Below are positions 36,166 to 48,094 of a stretch of 64,000 nucleotides of DNA, piece by piece. The notes below the pieces were generated by a model. That model ran no database searches and was not told the origin of the DNA. It saw only the letters and a program-made list of their open reading frames with translations. The translations under genes were made by a program, and so were the position numbers. The stretch is taken from the NCBI GenBank assembly GCA_032622095.1, contig CP136069.1:156665043-156729042 (forward strand), read 5' to 3'. Origin of the DNA: Siphonodentalium dalli (taxonomy: Eukaryota; Mollusca; Scaphopoda; Gadilida; Siphonodentaliidae). Numbering within the stretch: position 1 is the first letter of the stretch; every line of letters starts with the position of its first letter.

Positions 36166-36610
36166 GTGTATACTTTTTGGCCATATATGCTGCCTGTCGA
36201 TCTACACACACCCCATCCACCAGCGACGTTGCAAAAGTGTCATGCATGCAATTTCCGCTGCATATATAGAGACGAGTGCAGTGCATATATACAGATATTG
36301 AATGTCTCAACTCAACTGTACTCGGTTCCCCATATTCAACCAGGCCAATTATCTCCGGCCAAGTTTGTGTAATTGCATTTTCACCCCATGGATCCATGTT
36401 ATAATTATGAACTGCTATATAGTAAATATATATGCCTCTATTTGGTTTCTTGATTTGATTGGCAGTTTTTGACTGGCGATCGGAGAGAACTTAGGCACTA
36501 ATTACTGGTTGGAAAAACAATTTCAACCTATATAGTGTTGGTTTGAAATGTCTGTAATGTAATTAGGTCACGTACATGCATGGACTTTCAAAATTTTGAA
36601 CAAAGTTGTG

Positions 36611-36628
36611 GGGGGGGGGGGGGGGGGT
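36611..36628. repeat. G18 run
   Basis: Uninterrupted G tract on the plus strand. Confidence 0.9.
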
Positions 36629-36707
36629 GAGATCATGCACCCATATAACCACATATATCTGCTCTGCGTGAAAATCAATGTGGTTAATTAGAACAATAAT
36701 ATATAGG

Positions 36708-36847
36708 ATCTCAAACTCGTTCTATTTTATACGTAATTTATAAACCGAGTTCACTAAATTCGATTTGAGCCAAGGTTTACCGAGGCTCAAATAGAATTTA
36801 GTGGACGAGGTTGATAAATTACGTATACAATAGAACGAGTTTGAGAT
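36708..36847. repeat. 140-bp hairpin (palindromic MITE)
   Basis: ATCTCAAACTCGTTCTATTT and TACGTAATTTATxAACC are repeated inverted, with TCGATTTGAGCC / GGCTCAAATAGA near the centre. Confidence 0.8.
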
Positions 36848-37153
36848 ACCTTTTATCACATGATCAAATAAACGCGAGGTATTCATCGAAAACAACAATC
36901 AAACACTTCAGCAATCGCAAGTCATTTAAATAATGGCGTGACGTCATCGCACCCGCTAATATTACACGTGTGTCTTACCAATAATTATGCATGAAGCTGA
37001 TTTTGTGGGTTAATTGTGTGATAAAAGTATTTATAAGGGGTGTAGTGCTGCTCGGAGAGGTAGCTATCGATCTGAGCCGATCCCAATTTAAGCCCCTAAT
37101 TTATCTCCTTCATCATTTAATTGCAAGCTCAGATCTGCACGCATGTACATATA
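36848..37153. other. Unassigned DNA
   Basis: No gene or repeat recognised. Confidence 0.3.
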
Positions 37154-37374
37154 CAGTACTGCCCAAAGTAATTGACCCCTTAACCACAGCAGAATTATGG
37201 GTAATTTTTCAGGATTTAGTCGGAAATATGGCTTGTTGCCAATCATCGGAAAGCTCTCGCCGGGAGCTTTAATTACGATGAATGGAAACAAGCCATATAT
37301 ATTTCGAACTAAATCCTGAAAAATTACCCATAATTCTGCTGTGGTTAAGTGGTCAATTACTTTTGGCATTATTG
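37154..37374. mobile_element. Tc1/mariner-like MITE (221 bp, TA target)
   Basis: CAGTACTGCCCAAAGTAATT..GACC and its inverted partner GGTCAATTACTTTTGGCATT..TTG are flanked by TA on each side. The arms continue to pair through AACCACAGCAGAATTATGGG and TTTTTCAGGATTTAGT. Confidence 0.8.
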
Positions 37375-38110
37375 TAGTCCACACAACTATATCTAGCTTC
37401 CCAGTCATTTCGGCCAATTTGGCCGGTTACTTCATGTGAGTTTTTCATCTGACGTGTGTGTCGGAATAATGATGTGGAGGATTTATGTAAATGTTAGCCC
37501 AAACTACATTTCCAAGTAACGATGGTTTTGTTGTTTATTTTGAGGAATAATACCGCGTCAGATGAATTCAGCCCAAATATGTTAACAGTTGTCGTGTAAA
37601 ACATTCGGCAGTAAGTTAGCGTTATTTAGTATGTGTGGATGTCCTTTAACATGGGGAAAATAGACTACTGCGCTTGAACGAGCATGTGAATTGTCGTTTT
37701 TAATGTATAGCAACTTTATAATCAATAACAGAGGCATTCTCTGTCAAATAAGGTCGCTCTATTTACGATACCAATTGGGGAACTTTGTGAATTAAATTAC
37801 GCGTAAACTTAACCTGCTGCAAATAGAAAAGGTGTCGGAATCGGCGTACTCGCCTCAGGGCTAACTCGCCCCAATCGGCGAGTGCCAACTCGGAATAAAA
37901 GGCCAACTCGGAATAAAAGATGCATACGGGGTGTTATATGGCGTTTGGTCCGTTGTTTCTCAATGAATATTATTGAAATTTGGTGTATATGTCCGGGCTG
38001 GGACATGGAATACAACAACGTTTGAATTGTTTTTAAATTTACAAATTTGTTGATTTTATTCATTTTGTTTTCGTTCTGAAACACACTATAAAGTGTATAT
38101 AATATAATAA
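37375..38110. other. Unassigned DNA
   Basis: No gene recognised. CGCCxxAATCGGCGAGTGCC-type short repeats occur near 37850-37910 (AACTCGGAATAAAAG twice). Confidence 0.3.
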
Positions 38111-38112
38111 CG

Positions 38113-38405
38113 AACACGAGACATACATAATTTATAAACTGTTAACAAAAGATATCAAATTCAATACATGACAAAGATGACTCAGTGGAGTTTATAAAGT
38201 GAACATAAAAACATTGAGGTAAGAATCTTTTTAAGGAATGCAACTTTATTTAATGATAATAAACACATAAATTAAAATAACAAACATGAGACATACATGA
38301 TTTATAAACTGTTAACAAAAGATATCAAACTCAATACATGACAAAGATGACTCAGTGAACTTTATAAAGTGAACATAAAAATATTAAGGTAAAAATCTTT
38401 TTAAG
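38113..38405 (+). repeat. ~170-bp tandem duplication
   Basis: GAGACATACATAATTTATAA through GACAAAGATGACTCAGTG and GTGAACATAAAAA recurs about 170 bp on with a few substitutions. Confidence 0.85.
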
Positions 38406-38720
38406 CATTACTAAACCGTTTAGCACAGTCCACTTCACTCATCCGATCATCACTAAACTTCATATTTATCTTGATATTGATCTATCAGATGAGAGCTATC
38501 AAATATTTTTTTAATTTTATAGGAAAAAATGGTCGCCAGCGGCCATATTGCATTTACGTTATATGTTATCGCGTCATGTCGATATCTAGTATTAGTTAGA
38601 AATTTCACCTTTCCAGATTCATAATTGCTCCATTGACTGTAACAGATGGAATTATTCCCCTCTTCGGATAGAGTGTCACTGAAACTTTATTTTGTCAGAC
38701 TGTCTGTATAGTCACTGATT
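38406..38720. repeat. Diverged family A copy carrying the empty TA site
   Basis: CATCCGATCATCACTAAACT, GCCAGCGGCCATATTGCATT and TTGCTCCATTGACTGTAACA show an old family A unit. On the minus strand 38690-38590 matches the two joined flanks of the TA element at 14919-16801, with the TA at about 38640. Confidence 0.7.
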
Positions 38721-39200
38721 ATATATGACAATAATCTGTAATAAGATGTAGCACTATTTTATTTTATATTTACATGCAGTGCTGTTTTTATACAACAATT
38801 CTAACCCCCCCCCCCCCCTAGATCATCATGTGATCGACCATACATCGCGCGAGGACCTGGTTGAATTAACGGGGGTTTTATGGATAACTTCTGTCCTCAA
38901 GCTAGATTATACTTATGACATTTAATGGCACGTTGCTAACGTGGAGGGTTAGATATGCTTGAGACACCACCACTCTTCAATTCACACCAAGTTATCAGCT
39001 GTCATATTCGGATATTAGAACCCATAGCCATGATATATGGTTTATTTTGTGTATACTAGTAATATTGTTATTTTCAGTACCTTTATATACCAGTACTGTG
39101 TATAACAATGCATATAAATTAATCCATGTATACATGTATATTGATTCAACGGATTCAGTGGTTTTGTCCATAAGTCTATCAAATATGCGGGGAAAACATG
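38721..39200. other. Unassigned DNA with a C14 run
   Basis: C run at 38805-38818. Nothing else recognised. Confidence 0.35.
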
Positions 39201-39830
39201 GCCACAAGCAGTACACCCTGTTAAATTTCGAATTTGCAGCCAGCTTTTATTGGAGAACTTTTTCTCACGTGGATAGTTTGGGTCACCGCTAGATGTGAGC
39301 CATGTTTTGTTCTCAAGCTGTCCTTGTGAAGACATCACTGCCAGCGGTGATCTGGAATCTGAAATTTTACTATTTTTATGGCTAAATAATTTGGTTGATG
39401 CTACAGACGACACCCCTTGTCCGATCGTCACCAGATTCCACAATGATCTTCTGGATAACCAGGGTGAGAGTAATCTAATTTTCCCGAATTTCGTTAAAAA
39501 ACATTACCACAGGCAGCAATTTGGTATCTTACTGTTTGATCCTCTTTTGCGTGACTGAATTGTTTAGCAACTGTACAGTCATATCCCTCATCTGATAGTC
39601 ACCACACTTTATATTGATCTTCGGGCTGACAACTAGATGGGAGCTATCGAATGCTTTGAATTTTTTTGGAAAACATTGTCGCCAGCAGTCATCTTCTATT
39701 TTGGTTTTTATATACATGTATATCTCTTCATTCGGATAGTCAGTATTACGTAGGTACTTCAACTTTCCGCATTCCTGTCATCATTTGAAATATAAAAATT
39801 TACCTGATACCATGCACCCTTCAAAATTTA
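39200..39830. repeat. Diverged family A units
   Basis: CTGCCAGCGGTGATCTGGAA, TGTCCGATCGTCACCAGATT and ATTGTCGCCAGCAGTCATCT correspond to the family A order of blocks. The frames here are unlikely to be genes. Confidence 0.55.
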
Positions 39831-39954
39831 TTTCGTCGTATCTATTTTAATGACCCGTATGGTAATATTGATACAGATATATTTGTCAAACATTTCTTTG
39901 TACAATATACAGGTATTTAGTTTGTAACTATATCTAGAAATATATAATAGTAGC

Positions 39955-40350
39955 TGGTGGACCCTACTTCGTCCGGGATGTTCCCCTCTGATTTTCGGAG
40001 AATTGCGCGATTTAACCTTGAATTGACCATTTTAAAGGTGAACGTCATGTCGGGTCACGATTTGACCCGTCCAAAACACTCCCCGGACAAAAGTCACGAC
40101 AAAAATACCCGTCGAAATCCGCCCGGCTTTACCCGATTTGACCTTGAATTGACAATTTTGAATGTCAAGATCAGGTCAGGGTCATAATTTGACCCACCCG
40201 AAACACTCCTGGGACAAAAGTAACAGTAGGTATTATATTTCGTTGAAATACTTCCGTATTACCAGATTTGACCTTGAATTGATCTTTTTGAATGTCAAAG
40301 TCAGGTCGGGATCAAGATTTGACCCGTCCAAATAGTCCAGAAACATGCCT
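39955..40350 (+). repeat. Family F tandem repeat (~115-130 bp unit, three copies)
   Basis: Each unit has GATTTGACCTTGAATTGACC or close variants, then a TTTTGAATGTCA block, GATTTGACCCGTCC and ACACTCCCxGGACAAAAGT. The end trails into GGATCGGTCAAGGTCCAGAA copies near 40445 and a CACACATACATACAGACAG run near 40580. Confidence 0.8.
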
Positions 40351-40599
40351 ACATCAGCACGTTCGAGAACATGGTCCCACGTGAAATTGGACCCGTCCAT
40401 ATTGCTCCCGGGATCGAAGTAGTCCTACACACAAGTTGTTAGTCGGATCGGTCAAGGTCCAGAAACATGCCTATGAGCGAGGTCAAGTTGACACGTTAAA
40501 TACCAAATCCGAGTCGGATCAGCCGAGCAGTGTTAGAGTCTATAACACATACACACATGCATTCATGCATACACACATACATACAGACAGGTGTTCCAA

Positions 40600-41376
40600 A
40601 ATGTATAATCGATAGCTACAAGAATTCTATGGTAGATAGTTCACGGCCGACCTGATGCATGAATCTTAGTTTTCTTGTAAGATAATTATCATGAAACTGT
40701 CACGCATCGATAGCTCCCAATATCTTAAACTCGTTACAGCGCGTTAAATTGTTTGAACACACTTTGGTACGACATTGTATGTGTACGTTATTAGTATCCC
40801 TAGAGTTGCGCCGAGTGGGTTGAACCGAGCGCATCCAAATGCTCTCATTTTGCCTTAAAATTTATGTGAGGACCTTATTAATTAGCAGTCACTCATTAAA
40901 ACAACAAATCTCAGAATTTTGCTCCCATTTACCGTTTTCCCAAACCAAACAAAATACAAACAACGCAAAACAACCCCACCACCTAGTATAGTATAGTAAT
41001 AATAGTATGTGAGCACTGAGCAATACATTTTATGTGAGGACTCCCGTCTCGAGTCATACTCATAGTCATATGAAATTATTTGATTTCCACTTATATATAA
41101 TATATCAGCTTTGCGTGAATAATTTCTGCGTTCATTCCTCGTCGTGCTTTACGATCCAATAGGGAATCAGGGGCGATCGGTGTCCGCCAGTGTGTCCACC
41201 CAAATGGGACATGCATGTATGCAGGTCTCTCCTAAACATCCTTCTGTAACGTTTCTTGTCCCGATTATAACTTATCAGATAGGGGCCTATATATCGTTTT
41301 TGAAATCTGGAATATTTCGCGGCCTAGCAAATATTCGACGAGCGTATCGACATACACTCTCGATACCTTATATACC
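40600..41376. other. Unassigned DNA
   Basis: No repeat recognised. The plus frame at 41144-41521 partly overlaps the LINE remnant in antisense and shows no domain. Confidence 0.3.
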
Positions 41377-41775
41377 TTATGCTGTTAGTGGACGCTGCAT
41401 GGCTTGTGACACTATGTCCACGTCTTCTGTGTCTGGTTCTCCAAATTCAGGCCCTATATTTTTGAGTCTAGCCAACGCCCGATTCGTCTGGGAAATTGTC
41501 AACCCTAATTTGGCTTTGTAATAAAGTCTCACCTCATATTCTTTCCAATAATCGTCAGGTCGATTTTTGAAGTGATTTAATGTATCGGCGTTGACTACCT
41601 CTTCTGCTAGTTGGTTCCAGGGCTCCACAACTCTCTGACTATAAAAGTATGTTTTTTTGTGTTTCTGCATGGTTGCCCCTTCTAGAAACAGTTTGAAGTT
41701 GTGGTTTTGGAATAACAAATTCCGTTCAACAAAATGTTTATCTATAGCAGGTTTTGGACAATTTTATACTAGTTG
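41377..41775 (-). mobile_element. 3' end of a non-LTR retrotransposon (LINE) reverse-transcriptase ORF
   Basis: On the minus strand the frame reads FKLFLEGATMQKHKKTYFYS then QRVVEPWNQLAEEVVNADTL and NHFKNRPDDYW. This is the conserved C-terminal tail after the reverse transcriptase in many LINEs (xFFSQRVxxxWNxLPxxVVxAxSxxxFKxxLDxxW). Only the tail is present, as expected for 5' truncation. The clade cannot be fixed. Confidence 0.75.
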
Positions 41776-42315
41776 ACAGTGGTTAGCATAATTTTTTTGG
41801 TACTCAATCGATTGTTGTTGTTTTTGGAATTTGATGATACGGGGACCATCGAAAATCGTTGGAGACTTTAGTTCGACAATTTCCAGGGGTTCGGTTATAG
41901 TCTGCCATTCATGATACGAGTAAAACGGCTTCCGTCCATTTCGTGGCCACATTCACGCTGGAAACCTGGTAGCAGAGGAACGGTGATAGCAGAGCATCCA
42001 CAATATGTATGTTTTCACACCAGCATTGGTAAACGACATAAATAATGGAGAATGGAATAGCCCAGCAATCCATCAATGTGTCTCCCTCGGTAGACGATCG
42101 TCCGTTGTGATATTTCCAGCTTCAGTGTAACACTGCTACCAATAATCTTCAAACTACAATATTTTTTTGCAACACCGAACCACCAGTTTTCACACATTTT
42201 GTGCGATTCTGTAGTCCAGAATAAACAACGAGCATTTTACTCAAGCATGGCTGACAGCCTGACGCATTTCAGTGGCACCAACAAGACTCAGTAGATCACT
42301 TTCTCTCATCTGGAT
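41776..42315. other. Unassigned DNA with one old repeat
   Basis: 41745-41890 resembles 380-540. The rest is unassigned. Confidence 0.35.
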
Positions 42316-42319
42316 TCCA

Positions 42320-42830
42320 TAACGAGAGGCCGATCACGATCGGCAGATGTTTAACCCATACCTTAGCGATAGTGATTAGCTATTTTCAGCTTGGAATCTA
42401 AAATCCATAACATTCAATGTTTATCTTCAAAGATTAGAACAATTTTTATTTTTTTTAAATAGGCCCATAACTCTGTTTAAAAAAATCTGATCAAACCCAT
42501 ATTCGAATTCTATCTGTATTATGGGCTGAGAAGCTCACATACCAAATTTGATTTCAGATATATTTTTTTATAGTTATTGCAGCATGCGTGAATTCTAAGT
42601 CGGAGAGGGCCATAACTCCATACAAAAAACTTGGATCAGACCCATATTTTAACTCGATCTGTATTTTGGGCTGAGAAACAGATTTGGTTCCGATCGAATA
42701 AAAAAATGTTTGAGTTATCGCACCAATGCGTAAAGTGTCTACCGACAGATGGACGGACGACGAGTGGTCAATCCGGACGTGGACAATATGTGTACCATAC
42801 TATGGTATGGGTACACATAAAAATCAAAAT
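42320..42830 (+). mobile_element. Family C, copy 3
   Basis: Begins ACGAGAGGCCGATCACGATC as copy 1 does and ends GACGGACGACGAGTGGTCAA plus the hairpin GTGTACCATACTATGGTATGG. Confidence 0.8.
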
Positions 42831-43249
42831 AAAGTAATCAATCAATAGGGGTAAAGAGTGTGTCAAAATAAACCAATATAAAATAAGACATATCAGATGA
42901 AAGTATCAGGAATGTTGAGAAGTGTTAATTTTAACTACAGATATCCATGCAAGTGAATGAGGAGAAACCTGGAGATATAATAGAAGAATGATTATTTGAA
43001 AAATATAATGAGAACATCCCTACAAATGAACAATAGACTATTCCAAATAAAAATGTTAGAACTGAATGGGAGAGTCCATATAAATCATGAATGGGTTACA
43101 GCTTCACTGCTATGTGATTTATATGGTGGCTAAAAATAACTCTAATTCAATAAGACAACATGACACTGGTCTCTCTATTGCAGTTAAGCTTGTATTACTG
43201 GTAATTAATTGTAAACTACATGGGTTGTTATCAAACCTCAAATCTGTTC
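42831..43249. other. Unassigned DNA
   Basis: No gene or repeat recognised. Confidence 0.3.
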
Positions 43250-43735
43250 AATTCTTAGTTGAAAAAGGGCCATACCTCTGGTATAACAAATCGGATCTAA
43301 CCCATATTCAAACTCGATCTGTATTTTGAGTTCAGATGAAAAATTGTTGATTTATCGAAGCATGTGTGAATTATATGTCAAAGAGCCATAACTCCGTTAA
43401 AAAATATCAGATCAAACCCATATTCAAACTCGATCTGTATTTTGGGCTGAGAAACTCATATACCAAATTTGGTTGCAATCAGTTAAACAAAATTTGAATT
43501 ATGGAAGAATGCGTGAATTCTAAGTCGAAAAAGGGCTATAACTCCAGTGATAACTCTGTTAAAAAAACTCTGATCAAACCCATATTTGAACTCGATCTGT
43601 ATCTTTACCTGAGAAACTCATGTTTGAGTTATAGCATTATGCGTAAAGTGTCTACGGTGCGACAGACAGACGGACAAACGACGAGTGGTCAATTCGGATG
43701 TCGACACTATGTGTACACATAACAACAAACGACAT
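43250..43735 (+). mobile_element. Family C, copy 4 (5' truncated)
   Basis: Units carry AAACTCGATCTGTATTTTG and GGGCTATAACTCC and end AGACGGACAAACGACGAGTG with a shortened terminal hairpin. Confidence 0.75.
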
Positions 43736-45183
43736 TACTTGCTCAATCAGGGACCGGGTAATAACAACTGTCATATTCGATGGGAGCGGGATCACGACAG
43801 CACATATTTGTGCCTTATTTTTCTCTGTTCTCATTGCCAGTGTTTTTCCAACATGTACATGTATCTCAACGTATCATACACTAATTCCGACCAAATGAAC
43901 TACATAAACAGGGGCATGTTCATTATGCGATCGCAAATTCACAACATGAAAACAAACGAAGTGCTGTTGCCATGCCCTTATCGCCATGTCCCTGGTATTA
44001 TAACCCTATAAACTGTTAATTTTCCGTCCCACATGTGCACCCATTGGATCCAATTAATGCAGACTACTTGTGGGAAGTGGGTTACCCATTAGATTGCACT
44101 AATTTGCACAGGTGCCACATTTCCAATCATTAGCTTCCAAAAGTTAATATTTAGGAGATGATTGACCTACTTGGGAGAATAAATCATTGCTCTCTCAGTC
44201 GACCATGAACAGACAAGCCACCTTCACTGCTTACTGCTTTAAGTCTCCCCCACTTTCGCTTTAATATGCACATACCTAGAAAATTAACTCACTCACCTAG
44301 CTTCCTCAGTGCAGAGAATCCACACTTTAATGTCGCATGTTGCCCCTGGTTAGTATACTAATATTGCACATCCAATACAAAATGTACATACTTATTTTAT
44401 GTCATAGAACTAGATGCGCGATGGCGTCCTATATTGGCTTAATCAGCAGACTGTAACCAGTCTATCTTAAGCAACACTTTCGCTGACGACATTGGCTATA
44501 GTGACACTAACAGTTAGCAGGCAGCGTATTTTGCTACAAGAATATAGCACAATTTAATTCACTGTTAAGGCAGTGCATCAGTTGTTTCCATGCAATATGT
44601 CATTCACATAATGTGAGATAAAATACTACTATATATAGGCAGATAAAATTGTCCCACGCAAATAATTTATTTGGGAAAATTGTGATTAATGGACCGATTT
44701 TAACGTTTCCGGTACTGTGTGCATGACCAGTCTGTTTTGTATAGCTATCCAAATCCTTGCTGTACGTGCATTTCTCTGAACTTACAAGAATCGCTGTAAA
44801 CAGAGGTGAATATCGGTAAGATCAACTCTCGTAAAGATTGTCACCAAACTTGACTTGAATATTCGAAGGGCGGACTAATTTCTACAATGCATACTTTTTT
44901 ATATATCAGCTCACCGATATCGGTGACAGGTTAGTAAGGATGATAGAGGTCGAGGCAACGAATTTACAGTAACACTCATGTAATTTCTCGGTAACACTCA
45001 TATGATTTCATATTAAACTAGACGTATATACCTATACAAAGATTGAACATACTCCTATATAAGCCATATATAATACACATTTATCTAGGATAGTATTATT
45101 ATTTCATACTGAGTTGTTATGTTTGGAGTCTCTCATGGAGATGATCTGCTCATTCAGCAACTTTCCTATGTATGAGTGAAGGT
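43736..45183. other. Unassigned DNA
   Basis: No gene or repeat family recognised; short ORFs only. Confidence 0.3.
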
Positions 45184-45574
45184 TCGACCAAATTTGGATT
45201 ATATGATGCTGGAACATGTTATAAAGCTATTGCAAGATAACTCGTAGTTGGCAAAAGGGACGGAATTTACAAGTGTTCCATTGCTGCTGCCAGCTACGAG
45301 TTATCTTGTAGGTAAATAAAATTACATTTTTGACGACTTAGATGACGAAGAATGCTAAACAGGTTCAAGCATATCATGTATAAGACACGGTAAATGAATT
45401 TATATATAATCACTGGTACACTCTACATTGCCTAAGACATCGAAAACATAATATTTACTCATAGCTGGCACCAGCGATGACCACTGGTAAATTCCGTCCC
45501 AGGTGCCGACTACGAGTTATCTCGTAGTAGCTTTATAACACGTTTCAGCATCATATAACCAGAATTTGGTCGAC
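45184..45574. mobile_element. TIR element / MITE (~390 bp)
   Basis: TTCGACCAAATTTGGATTAT, ATGATGCTGGAACATGTTAT and AAGATAACTCGTAGTTGGCA are all repeated inverted at the right end. A third copy of GCTACGAGTTATCTTGTAG lies at 45293 in the middle. The exact target site is unclear. Confidence 0.75.
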
Positions 45575-47680
45575 TAAAATTGTACAAAAAATGATAAATG
45601 TATTTATATATACACACCAGTACACTCATTGCCAGGGAAATGAACATGCATGGGTAAACACACCACATGTGCATACATGACTAGGTAGAGCTAGCTCGAG
45701 TTTCCAACAGACTCTGGCACAAGCAGGGTGCTGATTTCTAACTAATGCTACATACATGTAAGTGTTGTTCTATTATATGTTACATAGCCAAACATAAATA
45801 TTTGGCGGACCTTGCAGTGGCTTCCTCAAACAATGGGGTATATTATCAGTATAGGCCTATAGCTTCAAATGAGATCTGAAAAATCCAAAGCTAAGGCCAA
45901 AAAAAAAAAAGGTTTTGGTTCTCAGGCTCCGCATTTTGTTTGTTTGTTGATATTTTATCAACATGTCCATAGCAGATATGTGTTGAATATTAGTGTGCAT
46001 TGAGCTCTAACATGTAATGTGTTAAAAAGTGACTTGCAGGCTCACAAAATGAAGTAGATGACTACAATTAAGAAAATGATTAGCTGATCCTCATGCTCTT
46101 CTTACAATTAGTCATTGTGAACAACTTACACTAATTGTAACTTTATACAATTGAAAGGCACAGGACTAAATTCAGGATCACATATTAGAATGGGGAGGTA
46201 TCAGTTTTTAGACAACAATAACAGTAGTTAATGTCAGGGGCATTATATATTGTTAGGTAATCCCAGTCATACACTGGTAGTACAATGTCATTTTTATATA
46301 AGACTAAATGAGTTTATATGCATAACAGTTCCCTCTACCTTTCTGGTTATTACTAGACAGACAGAGGAAGGTATCTTTGTCCATGCTTACTATGCGCAGA
46401 AAAAAATTAAACCCTCCCTCCCTCATTGATTTAAAAAAAAAATTGCCCAAGAACCAAAACCCTTTTTTTTTTGGCCTAACTGATTATAGATATATCCAAT
46501 GACAGCCCTCTATATTGTCTGGGAAAGGTCAATTTACACATGTCTAATATTGGTCAGGAACATACGGAAGAGGTCCTGGTAAATTGGAGTTCAAACTGCA
46601 CCCCACCCCTTTATTTGGATGCGGGAAGCATTGTATCTGAAGCCATTCTAATTATACATAGATAATCGATCAATGGGATCATTGGGTACTTATTGGTGCG
46701 TAAACCTACATTGCTTGTGGTTTCTGTTGTTGTTTATGTGGTATGGACACCGTTAACTCATAGTAGCATTCCCCATCGAACCGTTTACTATGAGTTAACT
46801 CATAGTGGCAGCCAACATGTTAAAAAGAGGGGTTGAAAAAATTAAACAAAAAGGTGTATAAAGTATATGTTTTACTAACATATGTCAAAATAAAAATTTA
46901 CAAGTGCACTGCATGTATATTTATTTTGTCAAGGACAGTCAGCTAATATAACAAAATACATTAACAACTTAACCTGCAAAAAATCTCACCAAACGATGTG
47001 GTATTAGTGGAAAATTGGTGACACAAAACATTTCTGATGGAGTTAACCATTTCATGATGGGAACTGCGCTGGTGCAGCATTAAAGATCCTAATGAGAATA
47101 CATTGGCACAGGATTTTATTAGATCCAATAGTCCTTTATGTATAATTTTTCTTTAATTAATTACAATGGTAACCACCGTCCAATGCACTCTGCACAAGGC
47201 ACATTGTGATCAACAACCCCCCTTGTACACCACCTACAGATACAAGCCATACCCAGAATATCAACAAAGTATTATATATACAGGTACTACACAATACATA
47301 ACCGCAGTTGGTGCAAATTCTGATGAATAAAGCGACATACACCACTTCTGATCATATCTTTGAAGCATACCTGCAACCCCACATCTGGCGATCAAGTTTA
47401 CGAATCGTATACCCACACTGTTGTTACTTAAACTCACGGACACACCGCATTATTTGCAGCACTGTATCCAACATACCCGCTACAATTACCCGCACTGAAC
47501 TGCATTGACTGGGCAGCAACAATATACCCACACAAACTACAAGCACACATTAATGGGAACCAAGGGCCAATAAATGTATACCCACACTCAACCCTAAGAC
47601 TTAGTTTCTCTATATCCCCAAATTGGCAGACAACAAATTGCATAATCAAGGTTCCCAATAGGTGTACATCACAAAATATC
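45575..47680. other. Unassigned DNA with a small hairpin
   Basis: GTTAACTCATAGTAGC and ACTATGAGTTAACTCATAG make a hairpin at about 46751-46810. AAAAAAAAAAAGGTTTTGGT near 45903 pairs with ACCAAAACCCTTTTTTTTTT near 46455, suggesting a ~570-bp TIR element. No gene recognised. Confidence 0.35.
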
Positions 47681-47684
47681 AGAT

Positions 47685-47850
47685 GAGGCCTAAGCAAAAT
47701 GAGGTCCCCAGACTGCCAGAGGGTGAAGTTGGTGATGCTAGTCCGCCATGCGGGATATCATCACTAAAATCACCCTCTGGGGACCTAATTTTGCAAATGA
47801 CAGGCACACTAAACTCAGACTTGCCTGGCATGATGTATAATACTGAATTT
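47685..47850. repeat. GGTCCCC hairpin MITE, copy 1
   Basis: GAGGTCCCCAGACTGCCAGA..GGTGAAGTTGGTGATGCTAG and the inverted ATCATCACTAAAATCACCCT..GGGGACCTAATTTTGC. It lies just downstream of the PGLS stop. Other copies: 51010-51120, 51290-51440, about 51745-51800 (half), 51970-52090 and 52115-52200 (half). Confidence 0.75.
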
Positions 47851-47986
47851 GATTATTTCCAGCCTTTCAGACCAGGCAGTTCCTATGTTTATTCTGCAAA
47901 ATTTATTTCATATCATGATAATCAGTTGTGATATGAATTATAGTTTGTATAGCACAAATTTGGAGTCTTGTGATAAAATCTCGTAA

Positions 47987-48094
47987 TCACAGTTTAGATG
48001 CCGCAGCCTCATCAAGAATCCATATCAACTGACCGTGTGTTGGCTTTAATCTCGCTGCCGGGAGAGGATTTTCACTTTTTCCTTGGATAACTTC
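47987..48094 (-). CDS. PGLS: PGLS-like terminal exon
   Basis: Acceptor GTTTTACAG, 35 codons and TGA at 47987-47989. Encodes [20 protein letters not shown] then [15 protein letters not shown], matching the family C-terminus. Confidence 0.94.
   Translation of the reverse strand, partial: EVIQGKSENPLPAARLKPTHGQLIWILDEAAASKL

Noticed and set aside
41144-41521. 125-codon plus-strand ORF
   Set aside because: Its 3' part is antisense to the LINE tail at 41377-41718, which has a recognisable family match; the rest shows no domain.
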